Source: JACOVP01 sp964390715
Lineage (GTDB): Archaea > Nanobdellota > Nanobdellia > SCGC-AAA011-G17 > UBA489
Assembly: GCA_964390715.1 (NCBI GenBank)
Contig: CAYMIM010000036.1
Coordinates: 1-16,817 of the forward strand
DNA: 16,817 bases
Direction of reading: 5' to 3'
The position numbers and the translations under genes are program-made. The notes under the pieces were generated by a model. That model was given only the letters and a program-made list of their open reading frames with translations. It did no database searches and was not told the DNA's origin. Of this stretch, positions 7,581-14,518 are shown piece by piece. Numbering within the stretch: position 1 is the first letter of the stretch; every line of letters begins with the position of its first letter.

Positions 7581-7618
7581 CCCCTCCTAAGTTAAGACAC
7601 GCCATCTTCTTTTTAAGC
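7581..7618 (-). promoter_or_regulatory. Promoter and ribosome site of the arvABC operon
   Basis: GCTTAAAAAG on the minus strand (7609-7618) is TATA-like and predicts transcription from about 7588. The transcript would begin almost at GGAGGGG (7581-7587), leaving a leader of about 20 nt to the ATG at 7568. Confidence 0.45.
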
Positions 7619-7634
7619 ATTTCTGTAGTGGAGG

Positions 7635-7653
7635 AGCACTATTGTGTAGTGCT
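7635..7653 (-). terminator. Hairpin at the archease stop codon
   Basis: The inverted repeat AGCACTA-TTGTG-TAGTGCT overlaps the archease TAG stop and forms a perfect 7-bp stem with a 5-nt loop. No U-tract follows, so it may be a 3'-end stabiliser, an attenuator before arvA, or chance. Confidence 0.4.
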
Positions 7654-8083
7654 AAATATCAACAACAACTCTTGCCTTGTAACCTTGCTTTTCCTTAGTA
7701 ATCGAGAACATATGTTTAGTGATTGCCTTGACGTCATTGCCCAGTTCATGCTTCTTTCTATCAATCGTTTCTCCTTGTAATGCGGCGGATAAAGTGTGCT
7801 CTTTTCCATCTTTGCCCAAGGTAACTTTGACCGTTTTAAACAAAAGCAATTCAGTGTCTTTCAAATACACTAATTCAGACAAAAAATCATACAATACATT
7901 TTCTAGTGAGTCCGCGCGTAAATGAATTTCTCTTTTCACAGTAGCATCAACCGTTTTTAGATTAACCATCATCGTAAACATCGCTTCCGCGCAATGCTCA
8001 AATAATTCTTGAATGGTCTTGCCAAAAGCGTCAAACGCGATATCCGCTACAGCGACATCTTCGAGAAAGACAAAGGGTTTCAT
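7652..8083 (-). CDS. Archease, RtcB RNA-ligase cofactor protein
   Basis: The protein has 143 residues from the ATG at 8083, the usual archease length (about 140). The N-terminal FLEDVAVADIAFDAFGKT corresponds to the family's HxADIxxxAxG block. LYDFLSELVYLKD and the C-terminal GYKARVVVDI with its terminal Asp match the conserved middle and metal-binding end. Archease accelerates RtcB guanylation and turnover, and rtcB is the next minus-strand gene upstream here, separated by a plus-strand island. The usual His two residues before ADI is replaced by Ala, while the Asp residues are kept. The ATG lies about 27 bp from a TATA centre, suggesting a leaderless message. A TTG two codons upstream is a less likely start. 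Confidence 0.9.
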   Translation of the reverse strand: MKPFVFLEDVAVADIAFDAFGKTIQELFEHCAEAMFTMMVNLKTVDATVKREIHLRADSLENVLYDFLSELVYLKDTELLLFKTVKVTLGKDGKEHTLSAALQGETIDRKKHELGNDVKAITKHMFSITKEKQGYKARVVVDI

Positions 8084-8106
8084 CAGCAAGCAAACGTCAG
8101 AAGCAT

Positions 8107-8113
8107 ATTTAAA
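8107..8113. promoter_or_regulatory. Shared bidirectional TATA element (archease / lipoprotein-like gene)
   Basis: ATTTAAA contains the palindrome TTTAAA (centre 8110.5). It lies 25.5 bp before the plus-strand ATG (8136) and 27.5 bp before the minus-strand ATG (8083), which fits leaderless starts in both directions from one element. Confidence 0.5.
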
Positions 8114-8135
8114 GACTTGTAATCAACAAAGAAAA

Positions 8136-8516
8136 ATGTCTCGCTTCCAGAATATAGGATTAGGAGCACTCGTAGCAGCCATGAGTAGTTGCGCGACAGT
8201 ACCAGAAGATTATTTGCCTCCGGCAATTACGTCACAGAAAGTTAATTTTGCAAATGACTATGATGTCCAGATACTATATGGACCTGTCAGTTCTGTAGTT
8301 TTTATGGGAAAGTATAAGGGAGAAGGAAAAGGCGTGGATAGTTTCGATCTCAAGAAGGGAATGATTATGGGTATTGATTACAGAAATAAATGTGCTCTTG
8401 ATACTGTCCTAAGAGTAGAGGAAGTAAAAGGTACTCCTTTAGAAACAATGCCTTATGCAGAAGTCGATAGAATTTATCTGTTGGTGAGGATATTACAATT
8501 GAGCAGAAACAAGTAA
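8136..8516 (+). CDS. Small exported lipoprotein-like hypothetical protein
   Basis: The protein has 126 residues from the ATG at 8136, which lies 26 bp after a TATA centre. A longer in-frame reading would run back through the archease start and is unlikely. The N-terminus MSRFQNIGLGALVAAMSSC resembles a short signal peptide ending in a lipobox-like cysteine (MSSC, a weak match), followed by ATVPEDYLPP. The rest is beta-prone (YDVQILYGPVSSVVFMGKYKG, split by glycines) and ends with a hydrophobic YLLVRILQL segment. No family recognised. It is one of two plus-strand genes wedged between rtcB and archease, and may have arrived with the homing endonuclease or be older. Confidence 0.6.
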   Translation: MSRFQNIGLGALVAAMSSCATVPEDYLPPAITSQKVNFANDYDVQILYGPVSSVVFMGKYKGEGKGVDSFDLKKGMIMGIDYRNKCALDTVLRVEEVKGTPLETMPYAEVDRIYLLVRILQLSRNK

Positions 8517-8598
8517 ATTCGAAAATATTCCGAACTTTCCGGAAAACTTCTAAATATACATCAGAGAGGTAGTTAACTTCTCAAAGTGCCTCATGAGA

Positions 8599-8606
8599 TT
8601 TATAAA
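8599..8606 (+). promoter_or_regulatory. TATA box of the homing endonuclease gene
   Basis: TTTATAAA is a consensus archaeal TATA box centred 25.5 bp before the ATG at 8628. It selects that ATG over the GTG at 8586 and predicts a leaderless transcript. A small inverted repeat (TTCCG/CGGAA) lies about 60-70 bp upstream. Confidence 0.6.
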
Positions 8607-8627
8607 CCAAGTTTAGTTTTTTGTTAT

Positions 8628-9728
8628 ATGATCACCGCAGATTTTGATGAAGAAATCAAGCAACAATATCAAGAAGGAAAGTCTTGTAAAGAAATTGTTG
8701 AATTCCTTTTTACAAAATATAATCATAAAGTTCGTCCAGAACTAGCGAGGAGAAGATTAGTAAAATTAGGGATAAAAAGAAGAGATAGAATACAATCTTC
8801 TACACTTTTTTATCGAAAGAAGGAGCCTGTCACAGAAATACTAACATTCTATAATAAAAATAGACCAATAAGAGAAATAGCTAGAAATTTTAAGATAGCA
8901 AGAGGAACTATAAAGAAAATTCTGAAAGAAAACAATGTTAAGATACGGGGAAGCAGATCTGCATTGCTTGCAATGGGTCATATTCAAGAGAAAAAGAAGT
9001 TTAAGCCAAATACATATGAAAAAGCATACCTTTACGGATTAGTTGGAGGAGATTTAACACCAGTAAGAAAATCAAACTATACTTTACATCTTATCACTCA
9101 TTCAACACATCTGACTTTCATAGAGTTATTATACAGAACATTTAACAAGTATGGTCCTACATCTTACAAACCAAGAAAAGAGGGAGATTTTAGATTCGCA
9201 ACACATATGGATCTAAAAAGTTTTTCTTTTTTATTAGACTCTAAAAGTTATAAAATACCAAACTGGATAAACCAAGACAATTTTTATGCATTCTTAGCAG
9301 GATATATTGATGCTGATGGCAGTGTAATGATCAAAAAGATTTACAGTAATTTTCAATTTATAATTAGAATATGTGGGGAAAATATTTTACTATTAACAGA
9401 GATGAAAAAGAGGCTAGAACGAGAAGGTTATAATGTCTCTATACATAAAAATCATTCTAAAGGTGATAAAAGCTATAGAAATGGAAAATTATTTCAATAT
9501 AATGAAGATTACTATGTAATTGACGTATATAGAAAGGAAGAAAGCCTTCGTTTATTACAAAAATTACCTTTACGACATCCAGAGAAAATAGCAAAAAAAG
9601 AATTAATATTTAGTATTGCTCAGAGAGGTCTAGTTAGATGGAAAGACGTTGAAGATGAAGTTATACAATTAAGAGAGAGAATACAAAAATCAGTGCAATT
9701 AAAAAAATGTTTAGAAGAAATAGATTAA
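8628..9728 (+). CDS. Free-standing LAGLIDADG homing endonuclease with N-terminal HTH repeats
   Basis: The protein has 366 residues. Two LAGLIDADG-type motifs, YLYGLVGGDLTP (about 134-145) and FLAGYIDADGSV (about 222-233), each keep the acidic residue expected to bind metal. This indicates a monomeric two-motif double-strand endonuclease. Two helix-turn-helix-like units precede them: residues about 7-52 (SCKEIVEFL, then RRRLVKLGIKRR) and 67-108 (IREIARNFKIARGTIKKIL), the second resembling resolvase-type HTHs. These may extend target recognition. The gene is visibly A-rich compared with its neighbours and runs against the local gene direction, consistent with acquisition. It is not inside an intein or obvious intron. 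Its stop codon is 10 bp from the last canonical codon of convergent rtcB, so its target may be the rtcB 3' end (inference). The reading frame is intact. Confidence 0.88.
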   Translation: MITADFDEEIKQQYQEGKSCKEIVEFLFTKYNHKVRPELARRRLVKLGIKRRDRIQSSTLFYRKKEPVTEILTFYNKNRPIREIARNFKIARGTIKKILKENNVKIRGSRSALLAMGHIQEKKKFKPNTYEKAYLYGLVGGDLTPVRKSNYTLHLITHSTHLTFIELLYRTFNKYGPTSYKPRKEGDFRFATHMDLKSFSFLLDSKSYKIPNWINQDNFYAFLAGYIDADGSVMIKKIYSNFQFIIRICGENILLLTEMKKRLEREGYNVSIHKNHSKGDKSYRNGKLFQYNEDYYVIDVYRKEESLRLLQKLPLRHPEKIAKKELIFSIAQRGLVRWKDVEDEVIQLRERIQKSVQLKKCLEEID

Positions 9729-12702
9729 AGTTTCCAGTACCCTTCACGTTGCCTATTGGGCGAAGAAGTACTACAGATTTTGAAATCCCTGACTTGTTCA
9801 GCGTGTCAAGCACATCCGTAATTTCTTTGTATGCGGCACCAGCCTCTTCAGCTAGTCCACTATAGCTTGTCGTTCGCACATAGATGCCTTTCTTCTCCAT
9901 GCTTTTTTGCAACGCATGTCCATCAATAGTTCTTTTCGCTTCAGTTCGTGACATCGTTCTCCCACTGCCATGTGCGGTACTACCAAACGTTTCATCCATG
10001 GCTTTCTGTGTTCCCACTAAGAGCGCGCTGCCAGTTTCCATTGATCCGCCCAAAATAATTGGTTGCCCAGTTGCTTTGTACAAAGGAATCAATTCTGGAT
10101 GTCCAGGTGGAAATGCTCTAGTAGATCCTTTTCTATGCACTACTAATTTTTTCTTCTTGCCATCAACTTTATGCTCTTCGACTTTCGCGACATTATGCGC
10201 GACGTCATAAATCAAGTTCATGTCCATATCTTCAGCTTTTTGTTGAAAGACATGTGCGAATGCTTCTCGAACACGATGTAAAATCACTTGTCTATTAGCG
10301 AAAGCCATATTCGCGGCGCAAGCCATGCCTTTGTAATAGTCTTGTCCTTCTGGCGAGTTGAAAGGTGCGCAGCTTAATTCTTTGTCTGGCACACTAATGT
10401 TATACTTCCGCATCGCGGTTTCAAACGTGCGTAAATAATCAGTAGCTAATTGATGTCCCAGTCCGCGAGATCCACAATGAATCATCACAACAATCTGCCC
10501 GTCTTGAGTAATCCCAAATTTCTTTGCTAATGCTGGCTCATGAATATTTTCTTTCTTCACCACTTGAATTTCTAGATAATGATTGCCAGAACCTAGTGTG
10601 CCGAGTTGCTCAATGCCTCGTTTTTTCGCTTTGTCAGAGACTTTGCTCGGATCTGCCCAGTCAATTTTTCCTTTGCCTTCGCATCGGGTAATATCTTCTT
10701 TCCACCCATAGCCATTATCAACGCACCACTTCACGCCATCAGTCATGACATCGTCAAATTGCTGATTATTTACTTTTACAAATCCTTTGCAGCCAACACC
10801 AGCTGGCACAGTTTTGAAAATATGATCAACAAGTTCTTTTAATTTTGGCTGTACTTCTTTGATCGTTAAGTTGGTTGTTAAAAGTCGCATGCCACAATTC
10901 GAAATAATAAAAGTATTTGCAATAAAATTATGGTCTTCGTGATTAATAGTAAAATCATAAACTTGTTCTCTTACCGGTTTTTCCTCAATAGATACAATAG
11001 GATCCCAAAGAAAATCAGCGAATGTACCTGCATTATATTTATGAACAAAATTTTCAAATGTAGGAAATTCTCGAGATATTCTACTCTGTCGTGATTTACT
11101 CCAAAGTCTTCCATTTACTAAAACAGGACTTATATCTTGTTGTACTGCATAATGAAGGATCAGTGATGTGCGCACACCTTGTTCCTTGTAAGATAAAGCT
11201 TGTGCAACAATGACGTCAGTTTTCTGGAGAATAAATTTCTTGTGGTTCAGATACTGAAGTGCGTGTAGCGATAAACGTTTTTTACGTTGACAATATTCAA
11301 ACCCTAGAGTAGACCAAAGTTTAACTAGATTGTCTAATTGAGCAGATATTTTCAAAGAAAGTTTAATAGTTTTCTTCCCCTGTTTGTTAACTACCCCCTT
11401 CAAGCGATAAAGATGAGTGCATTCAAGACCAAAACAAGATAATAAGTCTTTAATTTCGTGCATAAAAAAGGAGAGTTCTTGTTCAAGCTCCTCTATCTTA
11501 TTCTGGTTAAATGAAGGCTCTTTAAAAGAAGTAAGCTCTTCTGGTCCTTGTTGCGGTTTTGAAAGTTCTGCGCCAAATAATCCTGCAAGATATAATCGTT
11601 TTATCCATAACGGTGCTTCTTTTATCCAAGAAGGAACTCTTGTTGAACAGAAAGATTTGTTACCTTTAGGAACTCCTAATGCGTGTAGTAATATTGTTAA
11701 TGATTGTGTATTCATATAAAGCTGTGTTGAATGACCAGAAATAACTCTTTGAGAGCCATCATATTCAGAAACAACGCTGGTATATTTTTTGGTTTGCGTA
11801 TATCTACAATTAAACCCCAATTGTTGAATGTCTTTTTGTATAAGTAGCAGATCTTCTTCTTTACCTATAAAGCGAGTAGACCACATGTTCTGTTTTCGTT
11901 TTTTGCTATAATAGTATCCGAGCCAGCCATCTCCTGTTGTAAACCCCACAAGTCTTGCAAGAATAGGAAGTTTTTCAGAATTAAATCGCAATGGTAGCAA
12001 ATGTTTACTCTTAAGTTTTTTAATAATGTTCTCTCTACCTGGAGCTATACGTCGAATATCTTCTTCATCAAGAACAACCATATCATTTGGTTCTTCATAA
12101 GCAACTCCAACAAAAGGATTAATAGCTACTAGATCGTTTTTTTGTAAATCTTGTAAAGGAACCATGCCTCGTTGGGTATAGAATGGATGATCTTTTGTAG
12201 CAGTAAGAGTAGCGCCGCTTTTCGTGGTAAGAGTATAGACTTGTTGATTTCTTTTTTTCATAAATAAGATGGGACGTGTGGTGGTTTCTTGTTTTGTTGT
12301 TAGATTAATGGATTTAGTCGTGTGATCAAATTTATTTTCAAATGCTTTGATAGGCAAAAAATAACCATATTCCGTAATAATTTTAGAATCTCCAGTAATA
12401 CAATTTATGTCAAAACCTATACCCCCAGGACTAATGATACCAGTTTCCGTATCAAATGCGGCAACGCCTCCAATCGGAAAACCATAACCCCAATGACCAT
12501 CAGGCATGCACAAAGCATATTTTTGTAAACCCGGTAGCATAGCGACGTTTGCAACTTGATCAAACACACCAGCATCCATTCCTTCGAGAAGTTTCTTCGT
12601 TGCGATAATCCGTCCAGGAACCAACATGCCTTTTTTATAAGAAGTAGGTAATTCCCAAGTAGTTGCATCGACTTGTGTAATCTCTTTTGGAATATTAGAC
12701 AT
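9661..12702 (-). CDS. rtcB: RtcB tRNA-splicing ligase precursor, with intein and C-terminal read-through tail
   Basis: RtcB joins 2',3'-cyclic phosphate and 5'-OH RNA ends with GTP and Mn2+, as in archaeal tRNA splicing. The precursor has 1013 residues from the ATG at 12702, chosen because a TATA box is centred 25.5 bp upstream. A further in-frame ATG at 12720 sits almost on that box. The N-extein is residues 1-100 (MPDGHWGYGFPIGG, GGIGFDIN), the intein 101-602, and the C-extein 603-1013. Active-site signatures include GTLGSGNHYLE, MIHCGSRGLGHQ, YDVAHN and AHGSGRTMSR. Canonical RtcB ends in Lys-Gly, which contributes to the active site. Here LRPIGNVKG ends at 9739, about residue 486 after splicing, the normal length. 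The frame then continues 25 residues, mostly antisense to the endonuclease gene, with a hydrophobic NLFLLNIFLIALIFVFSLL stretch before TAA at 9661. Confidence 0.9.
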   Translation of the reverse strand: MSNIPKEITQVDATTWELPTSYKKGMLVPGRIIATKKLLEGMDAGVFDQVANVAMLPGLQKYALCMPDGHWGYGFPIGGVAAFDTETGIISPGGIGFDINCITGDSKIITEYGYFLPIKAFENKFDHTTKSINLTTKQETTTRPILFMKKRNQQVYTLTTKSGATLTATKDHPFYTQRGMVPLQDLQKNDLVAINPFVGVAYEEPNDMVVLDEEDIRRIAPGRENIIKKLKSKHLLPLRFNSEKLPILARLVGFTTGDGWLGYYYSKKRKQNMWSTRFIGKEEDLLLIQKDIQQLGFNCRYTQTKKYTSVVSEYDGSQRVISGHSTQLYMNTQSLTILLHALGVPKGNKSFCSTRVPSWIKEAPLWIKRLYLAGLFGAELSKPQQGPEELTSFKEPSFNQNKIEELEQELSFFMHEIKDLLSCFGLECTHLYRLKGVVNKQGKKTIKLSLKISAQLDNLVKLWSTLGFEYCQRKKRLSLHALQYLNHKKFILQKTDVIVAQALSYKEQGVRTSLILHYAVQQDISPVLVNGRLWSKSRQSRISREFPTFENFVHKYNAGTFADFLWDPIVSIEEKPVREQVYDFTINHEDHNFIANTFIISNCGMRLLTTNLTIKEVQPKLKELVDHIFKTVPAGVGCKGFVKVNNQQFDDVMTDGVKWCVDNGYGWKEDITRCEGKGKIDWADPSKVSDKAKKRGIEQLGTLGSGNHYLEIQVVKKENIHEPALAKKFGITQDGQIVVMIHCGSRGLGHQLATDYLRTFETAMRKYNISVPDKELSCAPFNSPEGQDYYKGMACAANMAFANRQVILHRVREAFAHVFQQKAEDMDMNLIYDVAHNVAKVEEHKVDGKKKKLVVHRKGSTRAFPPGHPELIPLYKATGQPIILGGSMETGSALLVGTQKAMDETFGSTAHGSGRTMSRTEAKRTIDGHALQKSMEKKGIYVRTTSYSGLAEEAGAAYKEITDVLDTLNKSGISKSVVLLRPIGNVKGTGNFNLFLLNIFLIALIFVFSLLIV
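10897..12402 (-). other. Intein in RtcB, directly before the active-site cysteine
   Basis: This is an in-frame 502-residue insertion between FDIN and CGMRLL. The N-terminal splicing residues are Cys1 (CITGDSKI) and the block-B T69xxH72 (TKDHPF). The C-terminal blocks are VYDFTIN and HNFIANTFIISN, with terminal Asn and Cys as the +1 residue, so chemistry should be of the Cys1/Cys+1 class. The penultimate residue is Ser instead of the usual His. A homing endonuclease domain is present. Its first motif LVGFTTGDG (151-159) keeps the Asp, while the second LAGLFGAEL (272-280) has Glu in place of the catalytic Asp. The same FDIN/CG site carries inteins in other archaeal RtcB proteins (recollection). 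The +1 Cys is a metal ligand of the RtcB active site, so the unspliced precursor should be inactive. A region of about 220 residues after the endonuclease motifs may hold extra DNA-binding parts. Confidence 0.92.
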
Positions 12703-12723
12703 AACAGAAAATGAGCTCATTTA

Positions 12724-12731
12724 TTTTATAA
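12724..12731 (-). promoter_or_regulatory. TATA box of rtcB
   Basis: TTATAAAA on the minus strand is centred 25.5 bp before the ATG at 12702, which supports that leaderless start over the ATG at 12720. Confidence 0.55.
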
Positions 12732-12833
12732 GAGTTGCTATTAACGAGCTACCTATATTGTCCATAACACGAAGGTTCACATAGAAAAAACGAAACCCTT
12801 AAAGAGCTTTGTGATACTAAAAAAAGAGAAACC

Positions 12834-13265
12834 ATGAACGAAAAACAAAAACTAGAAATTCGATTTTATCTAGGTCTCATAGTGCATAGTGCAGCTATCT
12901 ATACAACTAAAAAAGAAAAGGGCGATATAGATGAAAAAAGTATGCTTGGTAAATTAGTAGCGAATGCAGAAGCGTCAGTGAAAAGAAGACAAGAACAAAA
13001 TTTACAAGCGATTGTTGCGGTGCTCAATAGAGAGCCAACCTCTTTAGTGCTTCATGAAGTAAAAGCAGAATTGACGAGAATGGTAAGAGACTCATATAGT
13101 GCAGCATTTGAGCAGACCATTACAGGTAAACAAGATAGCCCTTATCAAGCAGCACAAGAAACAATAGTAGAGGGCGGAGAAAGACTATTGAAAAAAGACT
13201 TAGAAGAAATGCTAGAGAGAATAAGAATAAAAGAGGGACTCTATATGCTAGTTCCAAGAAAATAA
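12834..13265 (+). CDS. Helical hypothetical protein
   Basis: The protein has 143 residues, almost entirely predicted alpha-helical by composition, with charged heptad-like stretches (KRRQEQNLQAIVAVL, LLKKDLEEMLERIRIKE). It has no cysteines, signal peptide or membrane span. A TATA-like CTTAAAGA (about 12798-12805) predicts a start a few nt before the ATG, and no Shine-Dalgarno sequence is seen. It is divergent from rtcB and precedes the vapBC pair. I do not recognise the family. The gene is intact and codon usage looks like its neighbours. A cytosolic protein-protein or nucleic-acid binding role is possible but unsupported. Confidence 0.65.
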   Translation: MNEKQKLEIRFYLGLIVHSAAIYTTKKEKGDIDEKSMLGKLVANAEASVKRRQEQNLQAIVAVLNREPTSLVLHEVKAELTRMVRDSYSAAFEQTITGKQDSPYQAAQETIVEGGERLLKKDLEEMLERIRIKEGLYMLVPRK

Positions 13266-13330
13266 AGAAAGAATACAAGAACTTACATCTCTTCTCGACC
13301 ACTGTAGTATCCGGAAAAATAACCACAAAC

Positions 13331-13358
13331 TATATAAGTAAGTTTAAACATAAACTTA
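13331..13358 (+). promoter_or_regulatory. vapBC promoter with operator-like inverted repeat
   Basis: TATATAAG (13331-13338) is the TATA box. Directly downstream, TAAGTTTA-AACA-TAAACTTA (13339-13358) is an 8-bp inverted repeat ending 5 nt before the vapB ATG. The octamer TTAAACAT also occurs twice, 12 bp apart. Toxin-antitoxin pairs are usually autorepressed by the antitoxin, and this repeat sits where such binding would block initiation. Confidence 0.6.
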
Positions 13359-13363
13359 AACAT

Positions 13364-13630
13364 ATGGTAAAGACAATTACGATCATGGAAGACGCCTATG
13401 AAGCATTGAAGAAAAAGAAAGCCAAAGATGAGAGTTTTAGCGACACCATTAGAAGAATGTGTAAGGAAAAAAAGATAGATTGGGATCAGTGGTTTGGTAT
13501 TTTAAAAGGAAGAGATGTTGGTGCAAAAGAAATGAATAAACAGATTATGGAAAATAGAGCGAAAATGTCACAAGATATGGAAGATCGCATAAAAAGACTG
13601 CAGAGGCAACAAGCTCATGCTCGTACTTGA
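13364..13630 (+). CDS. vapB: VapB-type antitoxin (DUF217 family)
   Basis: The protein has 88 residues. The N-terminal MVKTITIMEDAYEALKKKKAKDESFSDTIRRM is a short beta strand and helix arrangement like the DNA-binding half of archaeal DUF217/VapB antitoxins. The Lys/Glu-rich C-terminal helix (about 50-85) would wrap the toxin. The gene overlaps the downstream vapC by 14 bp, the usual tight coupling for toxin-antitoxin pairs. The ATG at 13364 is a few nt from the predicted transcription start. It probably neutralises the PIN toxin and represses its own promoter together with it (known for the family, not shown here). Confidence 0.82.
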   Translation: MVKTITIMEDAYEALKKKKAKDESFSDTIRRMCKEKKIDWDQWFGILKGRDVGAKEMNKQIMENRAKMSQDMEDRIKRLQRQQAHART

Positions 13631-13991
13631 TAGTACAGCAATTATTGAAGTGCTTAATGGGTCACAGATAGGGGCTAAAATAAGAGGACAATTGAGCGAA
13701 GATACAGTAACAACTGCTTTAAGTGTGTATGAAGTAGGTAGAGGAATGAAAGAACAGCAGAAAGAACACATAGCTCATTTTTTTGAACAAATACCTATAT
13801 GTGCTTGTACTAAAAGTACTGCAGAAAGAAGTGCTCAGATAGAGAAAGAATTAAGAAACACAGGAAAAATGATAAATCAGATAGATATCTTGATTGCTGG
13901 CATTTGTCAAGAACTCGATGCAACAATCGTAACGCTCGATAAAGATTTTCTTAAAGTACCAAAATTAAGAGTCAGGATGATGGAAAAATAA
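13617..13991 (+). CDS. vapC: VapC PIN-domain ribonuclease toxin
   Basis: The protein has 124 residues, a typical single-domain PIN toxin. The acidic metal-binding set is visible: D5 (LVLDSTAII), E39 (SVYEVGRG), D90 (NQIDILIAG) and D108/D110 (VTLDKDF). VapC toxins cut tRNA or rRNA at specific sites, but the target cannot be told from sequence. The start ATG lies inside the last codons of vapB in another frame, with GAGG about 11 nt upstream, so translation is probably coupled. All catalytic positions are kept, so the toxin should be functional. Confidence 0.88.
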   Translation: MLVLDSTAIIEVLNGSQIGAKIRGQLSEDTVTTALSVYEVGRGMKEQQKEHIAHFFEQIPICACTKSTAERSAQIEKELRNTGKMINQIDILIAGICQELDATIVTLDKDFLKVPKLRVRMMEK

Positions 13992-14034
13992 ACAGTCTTA
14001 GGGAGTAGATAAGTAATATTCAATCATAGAAATC

Positions 14035-14042
14035 TTTAAAAA
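14035..14042 (+). promoter_or_regulatory. TATA box of the DoxX-family gene
   Basis: TTTAAAAA is centred 27.5 bp before the ATG at 14066, so the transcript would be leaderless and separate from vapBC. Confidence 0.5.
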
Positions 14043-14065
14043 GAAAACAAAAGTCATCTTGCTGA

Positions 14066-14488
14066 ATGTTACACAAAATAAAAAACAGACTCGAGTGTTG
14101 TGACAAAACATTCTACGTTATTTTTCGCTTGCTAGTAGGTTTTATGTTCTTCGCGCACGGCGCTCAGAAAATATTGGGTTGGTTCGGTGCTAAGGGAGCC
14201 CAGCCACTCATGAGCTTGATGGGTGTTACGGGCATTGTTGAAGTCATCGGAGGTCTCTTGATTTTCTTCGGTCTTTTCACCCGTTTAGCCGCGTTCGTTT
14301 CTGCCATCGAGATGCTCGTAGCATATGTCAAGGTACATTTAGGTCTTGGTACGCTAGCGGGATGGATACCATTGATGAATAAAGGAGAACCAGCATTGCT
14401 TTTCTTCGCGGCGTTCCTCATCATATTGATTTATGGTAATGGACATTGGAGTCTGGAAAAACTGTTCTCCAAAAAAGAAGCTTTCTAA
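14066..14488 (+). CDS. DoxX-family integral membrane protein
   Basis: The protein has 140 residues with four hydrophobic helices: about 16-34, 48-70, 75-92 and 107-125. The family signature is in the first helix and following loop, FFAHGAQKILGWFGAKG, with GVTGIVEVIGGLLIFFGLFTRLAA after it. DoxX proteins are named after a quinol oxidase-associated subunit, but most family members are small membrane proteins of unclear function, some tied to oxidative or sulfur stress. Two adjacent cysteines (ECCDK) lie near the N-terminus on the cytosolic side by the positive-inside rule. A Cys-rich membrane protein is encoded next door on the same strand. Confidence 0.85.
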   Translation: MLHKIKNRLECCDKTFYVIFRLLVGFMFFAHGAQKILGWFGAKGAQPLMSLMGVTGIVEVIGGLLIFFGLFTRLAAFVSAIEMLVAYVKVHLGLGTLAGWIPLMNKGEPALLFFAAFLIILIYGNGHWSLEKLFSKKEAF

Positions 14489-14518
14489 AACATACTACTC
14501 GAAAGCGACAGCATACAA

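Noticed and set aside
8013..8135. N-terminal extension of the lipoprotein-like gene
   Set aside because: It would overlap the archease start and promoter. The ATG at 8136 fits the TATA spacing and begins a signal-peptide-like sequence.
9884..11719. Plus-strand frames opposite rtcB and its intein
   Set aside because: They are antisense to conserved RtcB and intein motifs.
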